Shown here piece after piece: positions 1-8,432 of a DNA stretch of 64,000 nt. The stretch spans positions 93,210 to 157,209 of the forward strand of contig NZ_FYDL01000012.1 in NCBI RefSeq assembly GCF_900187505.1, read 5' to 3'. The translations under genes and the position numbers were made by a program. The notes beneath the pieces were generated by a model. It saw nothing but the letters and a program-made list of their open reading frames with translations, had not been told where the DNA came from and ran no database searches. The stretch is from Pseudomonas sp. Irchel s3h17. GTDB taxonomy: Bacteria > Pseudomonadota > Gammaproteobacteria > Pseudomonadales > Pseudomonadaceae. The stretch's first letter is position 1; each line of letters starts with the position of its first letter.

Positions 1-1
1 A

Positions 2-1210
2 GCAGGCGTACAGGCCGGTTACCCACAAACCTGCGACCTGAACGGCTACCAGCAGGAAGGTTTCGGCCCGATGGACCGTACCGTGACGCCCAAAGGCCGT
101 CGCTCCAGCACCGCGCGCGGCTACCTGGACACCGCCAAGAAGCGTTCGACCCTGAACATCGTCACCCACGCCCTGACCGACAAGATTCTGTTCGAAGGCA
201 AGCGTGCCGTTGGCGTGCGCTACCTGGTTGGCAGCGCCGAAGAACGCGTTGAAGCCCGTGCCCGCAAGGAAGTGCTGGTGTGCAGCGGCGCAATCGCTTC
301 GCCACAGCTCCTGCAACGTTCCGGCGTTGGCCCGGCCAAGCTCCTGGAAAGCCTGGACATCCCGGTGGTCCACGACCTGCCAGGCGTGGGCGAGAACCTG
401 CAGGACCACCTGGAACTGTACCTGCAATACGCATGCACCCAGCCGGTTTCGCTGTACCCGTCGCTGCTCTGGTACAACCAGCCAGCCATTGGTGCCGAGT
501 GGCTGTTCAACGGCACCGGTATCGGCGCCAGCAACCAGTTCGAAGCCGGCGGTTTCATCCGAACTCGTCCAGACTTCGAATGGCCGAACATTCAGTACCA
601 CTTCCTGCCGGTCGCGATTAACTACAACGGCAGCAACGGCGTGAAAGAGCACGGCTTCCAGGCACACATGGGTTCCATGCGCTCGCCAAGCCGCGGCCGT
701 ATCCAGGTCAAATCCAAGGATCCGCGCCAGCACCCGAGCATCCTGTTCAACTACATGGCCACCGAGCAGGACTGGCAGGAATTCCGCGACGGCATCCGCC
801 TGACCCGTGAAATCATGCAGCAGCCAGCCCTGGACCCCTTCCGTGGTCGCGAACTGAGCCCGGGCATCGAGGTACAGACCGACGAGCAACTGGATAAATT
901 CATCCGTGAGCACGCCGAAACCGCGTTCCACCCGTCCTGCTCGTGCAAGATGGGCACCGACGAGATGGCCGTGGTCGATGGCCAGGGCCGCGTGCACGGG
1001 ATGCAGGGGCTGCGTGTGGTCGATGCCTCGATCATGCCGCTGATCACCACCGGCAACCTGAACGCGCCAACGATCATGATGGCCGAGAAAATCGCCGACA
1101 AGATCCGCGGTCGCCAGCCGTTGCCACGCAGCCAGGCCAAGTACTACGTCGCAGGCGACGCCCCGGTACGTGGCAAGCCATTGCGTGAAGTGGGCCCAAC
1201 CGCGCAGTAA
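2..1210 (+). CDS. betA: choline dehydrogenase BetA, 5' truncated by window edge
   Basis: This is the C-terminal 402 residues of a GMC-family FAD oxidoreductase; the reading frame is open from base 2, so the start lies outside the window. BetA oxidises choline to betaine aldehyde (and on to betaine) for osmoprotection and choline catabolism. Visible signatures are the second GMC signature region ([17 protein letters not shown]), a His in [10 protein letters not shown] and the Asn in TGNLNAPT, the usual catalytic His/Asn pair of the family, and a C-terminal tail [10 protein letters not shown] that I recognise from pseudomonad BetA. Only the N-terminal FAD-binding part is missing. A REPIN follows the stop codon. 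The partners betB and betI are presumably upstream, outside the window. Identification is from recalled family sequence, not a search. Confidence 0.93.
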   Translation, partial: AGVQAGYPQTCDLNGYQQEGFGPMDRTVTPKGRRSSTARGYLDTAKKRSTLNIVTHALTDKILFEGKRAVGVRYLVGSAEERVEARARKEVLVCSGAIASPQLLQRSGVGPAKLLESLDIPVVHDLPGVGENLQDHLELYLQYACTQPVSLYPSLLWYNQPAIGAEWLFNGTGIGASNQFEAGGFIRTRPDFEWPNIQYHFLPVAINYNGSNGVKEHGFQAHMGSMRSPSRGRIQVKSKDPRQHPSILFNYMATEQDWQEFRDGIRLTREIMQQPALDPFRGRELSPGIEVQTDEQLDKFIREHAETAFHPSCSCKMGTDEMAVVDGQGRVHGMQGLRVVDASIMPLITTGNLNAPTIMMAEKIADKIRGRQPLPRSQAKYYVAGDAPVRGKPLREVGPTAQ

Positions 1211-1221
1211 TCCGTCGCCTC

Positions 1222-1352
1222 TGTGGCGAGGGAGCTTGCTCCCGCTGGAGCACGAAGCGCTCCCAAATCAGTCGCATCGATGTACCTGATGTATCTCGAT
1301 CGCCAGATTTGGGGCTGCTGTGCAGCCCAGCGGGAGCAAGCTCCCTCGCCAC
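1222..1352. repeat. REPIN (GTGGCGAGGGAGC family)
   Basis: An imperfect inverted pair of REP sequences: the left end reads TGTGGCGAGGGAGCTTGC and the right end is its reverse complement, enclosing about 80 bp that holds further small hairpins. It sits in the gap between betA and the rraA-like gene. Such elements are mobilised by REP-associated tyrosine transposases (RAYT) in the P. fluorescens group; no RAYT gene is in this window. Confidence 0.92.
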
Positions 1353-1482
1353 GAACCATCCGCCCTCCGCCTCCCCCACCCTTGCCCCTCCCCCCCGCGC
1401 AGGCCTACTCTAGGCATCGCGCAAACGTTTCACCCCCGCCCCCACCGACAAGCCATCACCTGGCTGACCACGAGGCTTTCTC

Positions 1483-2178
1483 ATGTTTGATGTCGTGTCT
1501 TCGAGCAAATGGCCCACCGGCTTCCTGATCAACCCCAACGTAGAACCCCTCGATCCAAAATGGCTGACCGAGTTCAGCAAGATCCCCGCGGCCGCCGTCA
1601 GCGACTGCCTGGGCCGCAACGTCGGCGGCCTGGGCTTGAAAGCGTTCCACGGCAACGCGCCGATGCTCGGCAGTGCGCTGACGGTGCGCGTGCGCCCGGG
1701 CGACAACCTGATGATCCTCAAGGCCATGCAGATGGCTCGCCCGGGTGACGTGCTGGTGATCGACGGCAGCGCCGACCTGACCCGCGCCGTGTTCGGCGGC
1801 ATCATGCGGGCCATGGCGCTCAAGGCCGGGATCGTCGGCGTGGTGATCAACGGCGCCCTACGGGACCTCGACGAGTGGCAAACCGGCGAGCTGCCGGCCT
1901 ACGCCATCGGCGGCGTACACCGTGGCCCGAGCACCGACGGTGGTGGAGAGATCAACGTACCGATCTCCTGTGCCGGCATGCTGGTCGCCCCGGGTGACCT
2001 GATGATCGGCGACGGCGATGGCGTGGTCGCCGCCGCCCGGGCCGAACTGCCGGAATTGCTGGTGCGTTGCCACGACTTGTTGGCACGGGAACAGGCTACG
2101 CTGGCGGCTATCGAGGCCGGCACCCTGGACCCGGATCGCTTCGACGCCATCCTGCGCGCCAAGGGTTGCCCGGTTTAA
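1483..2178 (+). CDS. RraA-like / HMG-CHA aldolase family protein
   Basis: A 231-residue protein of the RraA/4-hydroxy-4-methyl-2-oxoglutarate aldolase fold. The metal-binding signature of the aldolase branch, Gly-x20-Arg-Asp-x2-Glu, is present as G106...R127-D128-x2-E131 (core ALRDLDEW), along with the conserved GDGDGVV near residue 183. Members with this motif cleave or decarboxylate oxo-acids such as HMG, CHA or oxaloacetate, whereas true RraA inhibits RNase E and lacks full catalytic activity. The 231-residue length exceeds E. coli RraA (about 160), so a metabolic enzyme is more likely than an RNase E regulator. The substrate cannot be told from sequence. It stands alone between two repeat elements, and the ATG follows a GAGG box. 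Confidence 0.82.
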   Translation: MFDVVSSSKWPTGFLINPNVEPLDPKWLTEFSKIPAAAVSDCLGRNVGGLGLKAFHGNAPMLGSALTVRVRPGDNLMILKAMQMARPGDVLVIDGSADLTRAVFGGIMRAMALKAGIVGVVINGALRDLDEWQTGELPAYAIGGVHRGPSTDGGGEINVPISCAGMLVAPGDLMIGDGDGVVAAARAELPELLVRCHDLLAREQATLAAIEAGTLDPDRFDAILRAKGCPV

Positions 2179-2188
2179 GCGGCAAAAG

Positions 2189-2296
2189 CTTCGCGGGCAA
2201 GTCGGATCGCCGCCCGGCCCGCTCCCACAATGTCAGGGTGTGAATCACCAATGTGCGACTGATCCAGATCCTGTGGGAGCGGGCTTGCCCGCGAAG
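2189..2296. repeat. REP pair (TGTGGGAGCGGGCTTGCCCGCG family)
   Basis: The right copy reads TGTGGGAGCGGGCTTGCCCG at 2272; the left copy is its inverted counterpart (CTTCGCGGGCAAGTCGG then GGCCCGCTCCCACA), interrupted by extra bases. This is a different REP family from the GTGGCGAGGG elements elsewhere in the window. It lies between the rraA-like and tldD-like genes. Confidence 0.85.
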
Positions 2297-2338
2297 AGGC
2301 CCTCAAGGCCACCGCGTATTCACAAGGAGGTTCTCCGA

Positions 2339-3781
2339 ATGTTCGATTTCCACCCCCAACTCAAGCAGCGCTTTGCGGCACTGCGCACGGGTGCCGAGTT
2401 TTTTTCGCTGCGCTATGTACGCGAGTCTGGCCAGTACCTGTCGGTGCGCAAGAACGTTGCCGAGCCGCCACGCCTGAGCCGCGATGAAGGCGCGATGCTG
2501 ACCGCACGGGTCAACGGCGTCGAAGCCTATGCCGCGACCAACGACCTGTCGCCCGCCGGCCTGCAGGCCGCCCTCGAGCGCGCCGAACAACAGGCCCGCT
2601 CGATCGCCGCCCACGCCCTGCTCGACTTGCGCCAACAGCCGGTGTCCAGCGAGCGCGCCGACTACCTGTCACCGAATGTGGAACAGGCCTTCCCGTCCCT
2701 CAGCGAGTGCTACCAACTGCTCGGCACCGAGTCCGCCGCCGTGCCCAAGGACGAGCGCCTGGTGAATTGGGAAGTCAGCATCGGCATCACCCATGTCGAG
2801 CAGATCTACCTCAATAGCGCCGGCGCCGAACTGCGTCAGGCGCAACGTTTCGTGTATCCGGGGCTGGACGTCACCGCCTACGACGGCAATGACAGCCAGA
2901 CCCGCAGCCTGGGCCGCGAGAACTTCGGTCAGCAAGGCGGTGCCGATGTGATCAGTCGCTGCGGGTTGATCGGTGCCGGACCGACCGTGGCCGATCAGGC
3001 CCTGCAATTGCTGCTGGCACCCAACACCCCGCAAGACACGTGCGATCTGTTGCTGATGCCCGACCAGATGATGCTGCAGATCCACGAGTCCATCGGCCAC
3101 CCGCTGGAGCTGGACCGGATCCTCGGCGATGAGCGCAACTACGCCGGTACCAGCTTCGTCAAGACCAGTGACTTCGGCAGCCTGCAGTACGGCTCCCGAC
3201 TGCTCAACGTGACCTTCGACCCGGACATTCCCGAGGAGCTGGCCAGCTACGGCCATGACGACGACGGCACCGCGGCGAGCAAACAATTCCTGATCCGCGA
3301 AGGCCTGCTGGAGCGCCCGCTCGGTGGTGCGCTGTCGCAGTTTCGGGCCGACATGAACGGCGTCGCCAACAGCCGCGCCTGCGGCTGGAACCGTCCGCCC
3401 ATCGACCGCATGGCCAACCTCAACATCGAGCCTGGCGACCGGTCGCTGGAACAGCTGATCGGCGGCATTGAGCGCGGCGTGCTGATGTCGACCAACCGCT
3501 CATGGTCCATCGACGATGCGCGCAACAAATTCCAGTTCGGCTGCGAGTGGGGCCAACTGATCGAAAACGGCGAACTCAAGGGCGTGGTGAAGAACCCCAA
3601 CTACCGGGGCATCTCCGCGCAGTTCTGGCGCAACCTCAGCGCGGTGGGCGATACCAGCACGCTCCAGGTGCTGGGCACGCCGAACTGCGGCAAAGGCGAA
3701 CCGAATCAGGTGATCCGCGTCGGCCATGCGTCGCCGGCCTGCGTGTTCAGCAACATTGATGTGTTTGGGGGAGACGCCTGA
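2339..3781 (+). CDS. TldD/PmbA family metalloprotease, TldD-type subunit
   Basis: A 480-residue protein with the TldD zinc motif HExxxH (HESIGH, H249/E250/H254) and a conserved Cys region near the C-terminus (LGTPNCGKGEP). TldD/TldE (PmbA) heterodimers are cytosolic proteases that degrade unfolded peptides, process microcin B17 and remove the CcdA antitoxin. The start was placed at ATG 2339 because AAGGAGG lies just upstream and the long in-frame extension before it overlaps the upstream gene. The stop overlaps the next gene's ATG by one base (TGATG), so translation is coupled to the PmbA-like partner. This pair seems to be a second set, because housekeeping tldD and pmbA normally sit at separate loci; the substrate is unknown. 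Confidence 0.88.
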   Translation: MFDFHPQLKQRFAALRTGAEFFSLRYVRESGQYLSVRKNVAEPPRLSRDEGAMLTARVNGVEAYAATNDLSPAGLQAALERAEQQARSIAAHALLDLRQQPVSSERADYLSPNVEQAFPSLSECYQLLGTESAAVPKDERLVNWEVSIGITHVEQIYLNSAGAELRQAQRFVYPGLDVTAYDGNDSQTRSLGRENFGQQGGADVISRCGLIGAGPTVADQALQLLLAPNTPQDTCDLLLMPDQMMLQIHESIGHPLELDRILGDERNYAGTSFVKTSDFGSLQYGSRLLNVTFDPDIPEELASYGHDDDGTAASKQFLIREGLLERPLGGALSQFRADMNGVANSRACGWNRPPIDRMANLNIEPGDRSLEQLIGGIERGVLMSTNRSWSIDDARNKFQFGCEWGQLIENGELKGVVKNPNYRGISAQFWRNLSAVGDTSTLQVLGTPNCGKGEPNQVIRVGHASPACVFSNIDVFGGDA

Positions 3782-5118
3782 TGGCGACAGTCATGAGCCA
3801 GGTCGAACAATTCAAAGCACTGGTGGCCTGCCTGCGCACCGCCCTGCGCGAGCCAGAGCAGTTCACCCTGGGCTACGCCGCAGAGTCGTCCGCCTTCGTG
3901 CGCTTCAACCACGCCAAGGTGCGCCAGGCCGGACAGGTCCAGCAGGCCAGCCTGGACTTGAAACTGATCAACAACGGGCGCCATGCCGACTTGCGCATCA
4001 CCCTGGCAGGCGATCCCGAGGTCGACGCCCAGCGCCTGACCGAAGGCCTGCAGCAACTGCGCGACACCCTGCCGTTGTTGCCCCAGGACCCGTACCTGCT
4101 GCTCAACCACAACGGCTGGCAGAGTAAAAACGTACAGGCCCATCCCCTGCCGGAGACCGAGCATGTCGTCGCCGCGATCGCCCGCGCCGCCGAAGGCCTG
4201 GACCTGGTCGGCTTCTACGCCGCGGGGCCCATCAGCCGGGGCTTTGCCAGCTCCGCCGGGGCCTTTGGTTGGCATCAGGCCAACAGCTTCAACTTTGACT
4301 TCAGCCTGTTCCACGCCAACGGCCAGGCCGTGAAAGCCAGCTACGCCGGCCATGCGTGGAGTGACGAAGGATTCGCCCAGCGCTTCCAGCAGGCGCGTGA
4401 GCAACTGGCGTTCCTGGGGCGACCGCTGCGCACCCTCGCTCCGGGCCAGTACCGCGCCTACCTGGCGCCCGCGGCGCTGGACGAAGTCCTCGGCATGCTC
4501 TGCTGGGGCGGGTTCTCGGCGCAGTCGATTGCCAGTAAGAACAGCCCGCTGCAACGGCTCTATGCCAGCGACAGCCGTTTCAGCCCGCTGCTGTCGCTGG
4601 ATGAAAAGGTCAGCGGCTCCCTGAGCCCGGCGTTCTCCAATGAGGGCTACCCGCGCAGCGACCTGGCCCTGATCGTCGCCGGCAACGCCGGCGAGCGCCT
4701 GGTGAGTTCGCGCAGTGCCGCCGAGTACGGCCTGAGCGCCAATGGGGCCGGTAACGGCGAGTCGCCCAGCGCCCTGAACATGGCCGCAGGCACATTGCCC
4801 GATGCCGAAATTCTCAAGCAGCTCGGCACCGGCCTGTACATCAGCAACCTGTGGTACCTGAACTACTCGGACCAACCGGCCGCCCGCCTGACCGGCATGA
4901 CCCGTTTCGCGACCTTCTGGGTCGAGAACGGCGAGATCCAGGCACCGGTGAGCACCATGCGGTTCGATGACAGCGCCTACAGTTTGCTGGGTTCGCAACT
5001 GGAAGCGCTGACCCTTGAGCGGGAGCTGATCCTGTCAGCCAGTACCTACGACCAACGCGCTACCGCCTCGGCGTTGTTGCCGGGAGCGCTGGTCAGCCGC
5101 CTGACCTTGACCCTGTAA
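3781..5118 (+). CDS. TldD/PmbA family protein, PmbA (TldE)-type subunit
   Basis: A 445-residue partner of the preceding gene, sharing the TldD/PmbA fold but with no HExxxH, as expected for the non-catalytic TldE half that shapes the active-site cleft. Family landmarks visible are the internal LYASDSRFSPLLSLDEKV region and the C-terminal GLYISNLWYLNYSD and MTRFATFWVENGEI segments, matching the conserved 'thGlyIt...R..vN...G.ysr.tRg.fwIENGei' pattern of PmbA. It overlaps the upstream stop codon by one base, so the two products are probably made in equal amounts. A REPIN follows the stop. No small precursor-peptide gene is visible on either side that would suggest peptide maturation. Confidence 0.86.
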   Translation: MATVMSQVEQFKALVACLRTALREPEQFTLGYAAESSAFVRFNHAKVRQAGQVQQASLDLKLINNGRHADLRITLAGDPEVDAQRLTEGLQQLRDTLPLLPQDPYLLLNHNGWQSKNVQAHPLPETEHVVAAIARAAEGLDLVGFYAAGPISRGFASSAGAFGWHQANSFNFDFSLFHANGQAVKASYAGHAWSDEGFAQRFQQAREQLAFLGRPLRTLAPGQYRAYLAPAALDEVLGMLCWGGFSAQSIASKNSPLQRLYASDSRFSPLLSLDEKVSGSLSPAFSNEGYPRSDLALIVAGNAGERLVSSRSAAEYGLSANGAGNGESPSALNMAAGTLPDAEILKQLGTGLYISNLWYLNYSDQPAARLTGMTRFATFWVENGEIQAPVSTMRFDDSAYSLLGSQLEALTLERELILSASTYDQRATASALLPGALVSRLTLTL

Positions 5119-5130
5119 ACACGATAAGTC

Positions 5131-5275
5131 TGTGGCGAGGGAGCTTGCTCCCGCTGGGCTGCGAAGCAGCCCCAGAATGGACGCACGCGGTATGTCAGAT
5201 AAATCGTGCGTTCAGGATTTACGACTGCTGCGCCCGAGCGCGGATCGGCCGACGGGAGCAAGCTCCCTCGCCACA
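5131..5275. repeat. REPIN (GTGGCGAGGGAGC family, 145-bp form)
   Basis: Both ends are intact: TGTGGCGAGGGAGCTTGC and its reverse complement. The interior, including GATTTACGA and GCTGCGCCC followed by CGGCCGACGGGAG, closely matches the REPIN at 9651-9795, which is the same length, so these two form a subfamily. Confidence 0.92.
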
Positions 5276-5306
5276 GGGAATGAGCACTATCCAACTTAGA
5301 GGTCCC

Positions 5307-6734
5307 ATGCCCAATCGCCCGGCTCTCGACCCCACCACCGCCCGCTGGATCCCGTGGGTGGTGGCGATTGCGTTTTTCATGCAGTCCCTGGACGGGACCA
5401 TCCTCAACACCGCCCTGCCCGCCATGGCCCGCGACCTGGCCGAAGACCCGCTGCGCATGCAGGGCGTGATCATTGCCTACATGCTCACAGTGGCCTTGCT
5501 GATTCCGGCCTCAGGCTGGATCGCCGACCGCTTCGGCACCCGGAAAATCTTCTTCGGTGCCATTGTGCTGTTCAGCTTCGGCTCGGTGCTGTGTGCGCTG
5601 TCGGAGTCGTTGAGCATGCTGATCGGCGCCCGGGTGATCCAGGGGCTGGGTGGCGCACTGATGCTGCCGGTCGGACGCCTGGTGGTGCTGCGCGCGTACC
5701 CGCGTTCGGAGCTGGTGCGGATCATGGGCTTTATCACCATTCCCGGCCTGCTCGGTCCATTGATCGGCCCGACCATGGGCGGCTGGATGGTGCAGTACCT
5801 GACCTGGCACTGGATCTTCCTGATCAACCTGCCGGTGGGGCTGCTCGGTTGCTATGCCGTGTGGAAGTTCATCCCTGACCTGCGCGGCGCCGAGCGCACC
5901 CGCTTCGACAGCCTCGGGTTCGTGCTGTTTGGTGCGGCCATGGTGCTGATCACCATTGCCATGGAAGGCCTGGGAGAACTGCACCTGCCGCACCTGCGGG
6001 TGATGTTGCTGCTGTTCGCCGGCATGGCCTGCCTGGCCGCGTATTGGCTGCGGGCCGGGCATATCGACAACCCCATGTTCGCCCCCTCACTGTTCAAAAC
6101 CCGGACCTTTGCCGTGGGCATTCTCGGCAACCTGTTCGCCCGCCTGGGCAGCGGCGCCCTGCCCTTTCTCGTCCCCTTGCTGCTGCAAGTGGCGATGGGG
6201 TATTCGCCGTCCCAGGCGGGGATGAGCATGTTGCCGCTGGCCGCGGCGGCCATGATTGCCAAGTGGGTGGCACGTCCGTTGATCGAGCGCCTGGGCTACC
6301 GCATCGTCCTGACCGGCAACACCCTGGCACTGGGGATCATGCTGGCGAGCATGGGCCTGGTCAGCGAACAGACGCCGTATTGGCTACTGCTGGTGCTACT
6401 GGCGATTCTGGGGGCGATCAACTCCTTGCAGTTCACCGCGATGAACACCGTGACCCTGATCGACCTCGACGACGCCAGCGCCAGCAGCGGCAACAGCCTG
6501 CTGTCAGTGGTCGCGCAACTGGCCCTGAGCCTGGGCGTGGCCTGTGCCGGCGCGTTGCTGGGCGGCTTTACCGCAGAAACCGGAAACGGCGCTGCCAGCA
6601 ATGTGCTTGAGGCCTTCCAGCTGACCTTTGTGACGGTCGGAATCATGGCCATGCTGGCGGCGGCGATCTTTTTGCAGCTGTCGCCAAATGACGGACGGCG
6701 GGTCAAAGGCCCGGAAGGACACATAGAGCCTTAG
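5307..6734 (+). CDS. mdtD: MFS multidrug efflux transporter, DHA2 family (MdtD-like)
   Basis: A 475-residue inner-membrane proton-driven drug exporter of the 14-TM DHA2 class. The N-terminus carries the motif D1-like sequence SLDGTILNTALPAMARDL, followed by the cytoplasmic loop motif A region (SGWIADRFGTRKIFF) and motif C-like glycines (GLLGPLIGPTMGGWM), all hallmarks of EmrB/QacA relatives. I chose ATG 5307, which has AGAGG seven bases upstream, over an in-frame ATG at 5280 that lies at the edge of the REPIN. No membrane-fusion partner gene is adjacent, consistent with MdtD-type pumps that do not need one here. The substrate cannot be read from the sequence. Confidence 0.85.
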   Translation: MPNRPALDPTTARWIPWVVAIAFFMQSLDGTILNTALPAMARDLAEDPLRMQGVIIAYMLTVALLIPASGWIADRFGTRKIFFGAIVLFSFGSVLCALSESLSMLIGARVIQGLGGALMLPVGRLVVLRAYPRSELVRIMGFITIPGLLGPLIGPTMGGWMVQYLTWHWIFLINLPVGLLGCYAVWKFIPDLRGAERTRFDSLGFVLFGAAMVLITIAMEGLGELHLPHLRVMLLLFAGMACLAAYWLRAGHIDNPMFAPSLFKTRTFAVGILGNLFARLGSGALPFLVPLLLQVAMGYSPSQAGMSMLPLAAAAMIAKWVARPLIERLGYRIVLTGNTLALGIMLASMGLVSEQTPYWLLLVLLAILGAINSLQFTAMNTVTLIDLDDASASSGNSLLSVVAQLALSLGVACAGALLGGFTAETGNGAASNVLEAFQLTFVTVGIMAMLAAAIFLQLSPNDGRRVKGPEGHIEP

Positions 6735-6842
6735 TTTCCGGACGATAAGTGCCTGCGCTCGGCGACTTCTCGTCTGGAAACTACGGGCGTTTGGCCACCG
6801 GGCTGGTACACTGCGCGACATTTTGTTTTGCAGGCCCGTCCC

Positions 6843-8228
6843 GTGACCACCATCGCCACCGCTTTTAATACTTTGCCGCTGTCCGCCGCCATGCTGGCTA
6901 ACCTCGACTCCCTCGGTTATGCCCAGATGACGCCGATCCAGGCGCAAAGCTTGCCGGTGATCCTCAAGGGGATGGACTTGATCGCCCAGGCCAAGACCGG
7001 CAGCGGCAAGACCGCGGCCTTCGGTATCGGCCTGCTGAACCCGATCAACCCGCGCTACTTCGGTTGCCAGGCACTGGTGATTTGCCCGACGCGCGAGCTG
7101 GCCGACCAGGTGGCCAAGGAAATCCGTCGCCTGGCCCGCGCCGAAGACAACATCAAAGTACTGACCCTGTGTGGCGGTGTGTCCTTCGGCCCACAGATCG
7201 GCTCGCTGGAACATGGCGCGCACATCATCGTTGGCACCCCGGGGCGCATCCAGCAACACCTGCGCAAGGGTTCGCTGGTACTGCACGGCCTGAACACCCT
7301 GGTCCTCGACGAAGCCGACCGCATGCTCGACATGGGTTTCTACGACTCCATCGAAGAAATCATCATGCAGGCCCCGGAGCGTCGCCAGACCCTGCTGTTT
7401 TCCGCCACCTACCCGGTGGGCATCAAGCAGCTGGCCTCGAAGTTCATGCGCAACCCGCAGCAAGTGAAGGCCGAGGCGTTCCACGACGACACCCAGATCG
7501 AACAGCGCTTCTACGAGATCTCCCCGGAAGAGCGCATGAGCGCGGTGACCAAGGTCCTCGGCCACTTCCGCCCGGCCTCCTGCGTGGCCTTCTGCTTCAC
7601 CAAGCAGCAGGTGCAGGAAACCGTCGACCACCTGACCGCCAAGGGCATTTCGGCCGTTGGCCTGCACGGCGACCTGGAACAGCGTGACCGCGACCAGGTC
7701 CTGGCGATGTTCGCCAACCGCAGCACTTCGGTACTGGTTGCCACCGACGTCGCTGCTCGCGGCCTGGACATCGACGCGCTGGACATGGTGATCAACGTCG
7801 AACTGGCCCGCGACTCGGAAATCCACATTCACCGCGTAGGCCGTACCGGTCGTGCCGGTGAGAAAGGCATCGCCGTCAGCCTGGTCGCACCGTCCGAAGC
7901 CCATCGCGCCCAGGCCATCGAGCAACTTCAGAAGACGCCATTGACCTGGGACCAGGTAGACAACCTGACGTCCCAGGGCGGTGGCCCGCTGCTGCCGGCC
8001 ATGAGCACCCTGTGCATCGGCGCCGGCCGTAAAGACAAGGTCCGCCCGGGCGACATCCTTGGTGCACTGACCGGCGACGCCGGTGTTCCGGGTGCCCAGG
8101 TCGGCAAGATCGCGATCTTCGACTTCCAGGCCTACGTCGCGGTCGACCGCAGCATCGCCAAGCAGGCCCTGCAGCGCCTGAACGACGGCAAGATCAAAGG
8201 CCGCTCGTTGCGCGTGCGGATCCTCTGA
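6843..8228 (+). CDS. dbpA: ATP-dependent RNA helicase DbpA
   Basis: A 461-residue DEAD-box helicase. Motifs in order: Q motif (MTPIQAQSLPV), Walker A AKTGSGKT, Ia PTRELADQ, DEAD ([12 protein letters not shown]), SAT (FSATYP), IV-V ([13 protein letters not shown]) and VI HRVGRTGRAG. The C-terminal about 75 residues form the DbpA RNA-binding (RRM-like) domain that recognises hairpin 92 of 23S rRNA, so the protein acts in late 50S ribosome assembly. The start is taken as GTG 6843 (product MTTIATAFNTLPLS) with AGG eight bases upstream; an in-frame TTG at 6828 is less likely. It is monocistronic, followed by a REPIN. Confidence 0.93.
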   Translation: MTTIATAFNTLPLSAAMLANLDSLGYAQMTPIQAQSLPVILKGMDLIAQAKTGSGKTAAFGIGLLNPINPRYFGCQALVICPTRELADQVAKEIRRLARAEDNIKVLTLCGGVSFGPQIGSLEHGAHIIVGTPGRIQQHLRKGSLVLHGLNTLVLDEADRMLDMGFYDSIEEIIMQAPERRQTLLFSATYPVGIKQLASKFMRNPQQVKAEAFHDDTQIEQRFYEISPEERMSAVTKVLGHFRPASCVAFCFTKQQVQETVDHLTAKGISAVGLHGDLEQRDRDQVLAMFANRSTSVLVATDVAARGLDIDALDMVINVELARDSEIHIHRVGRTGRAGEKGIAVSLVAPSEAHRAQAIEQLQKTPLTWDQVDNLTSQGGGPLLPAMSTLCIGAGRKDKVRPGDILGALTGDAGVPGAQVGKIAIFDFQAYVAVDRSIAKQALQRLNDGKIKGRSLRVRIL

Positions 8229-8245
8229 TTGCTGTTGACTCACCC

Positions 8246-8389
8246 TGTGGCAAGGGAGCTTGCTCCCCCTGGCCGGTCCGCGTTCGAGCAACGCGGCCCA
8301 AAACTGCAAGCGCAGTTCTTCCAATGAGAACGCGTCAGCAGGATTTGCGAGTGCTATGCACTCGAGCGGGAGCAAGCTCCCTCGCCACA
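8246..8389. repeat. REPIN (GTGGCGAGGGAGC family, degenerate left end)
   Basis: The left end has drifted (TGTGGCAAGGGAGCTTGC, then CCCCCTGG) while the right end is an intact GAGCAAGCTCCCTCGCCACA-type copy. It fills most of the gap between dbpA and the BaiN-like gene. Confidence 0.88.
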
Positions 8390-8432
8390 AAAGCCTTCAC
8401 CAGCCTGCTTACCGAAACTTGAGGACACCGTT

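Noticed and set aside
6791-6812. TTGGCC and TACACT as a promoter for dbpA
   Set aside because: The hexamers are only 10 bases apart, too close for sigma-70.
6504-8390. A 628-codon minus-strand frame across dbpA and the end of mdtD
   Set aside because: It covers two confident plus-strand genes, begins in a REPIN and has no family resemblance.
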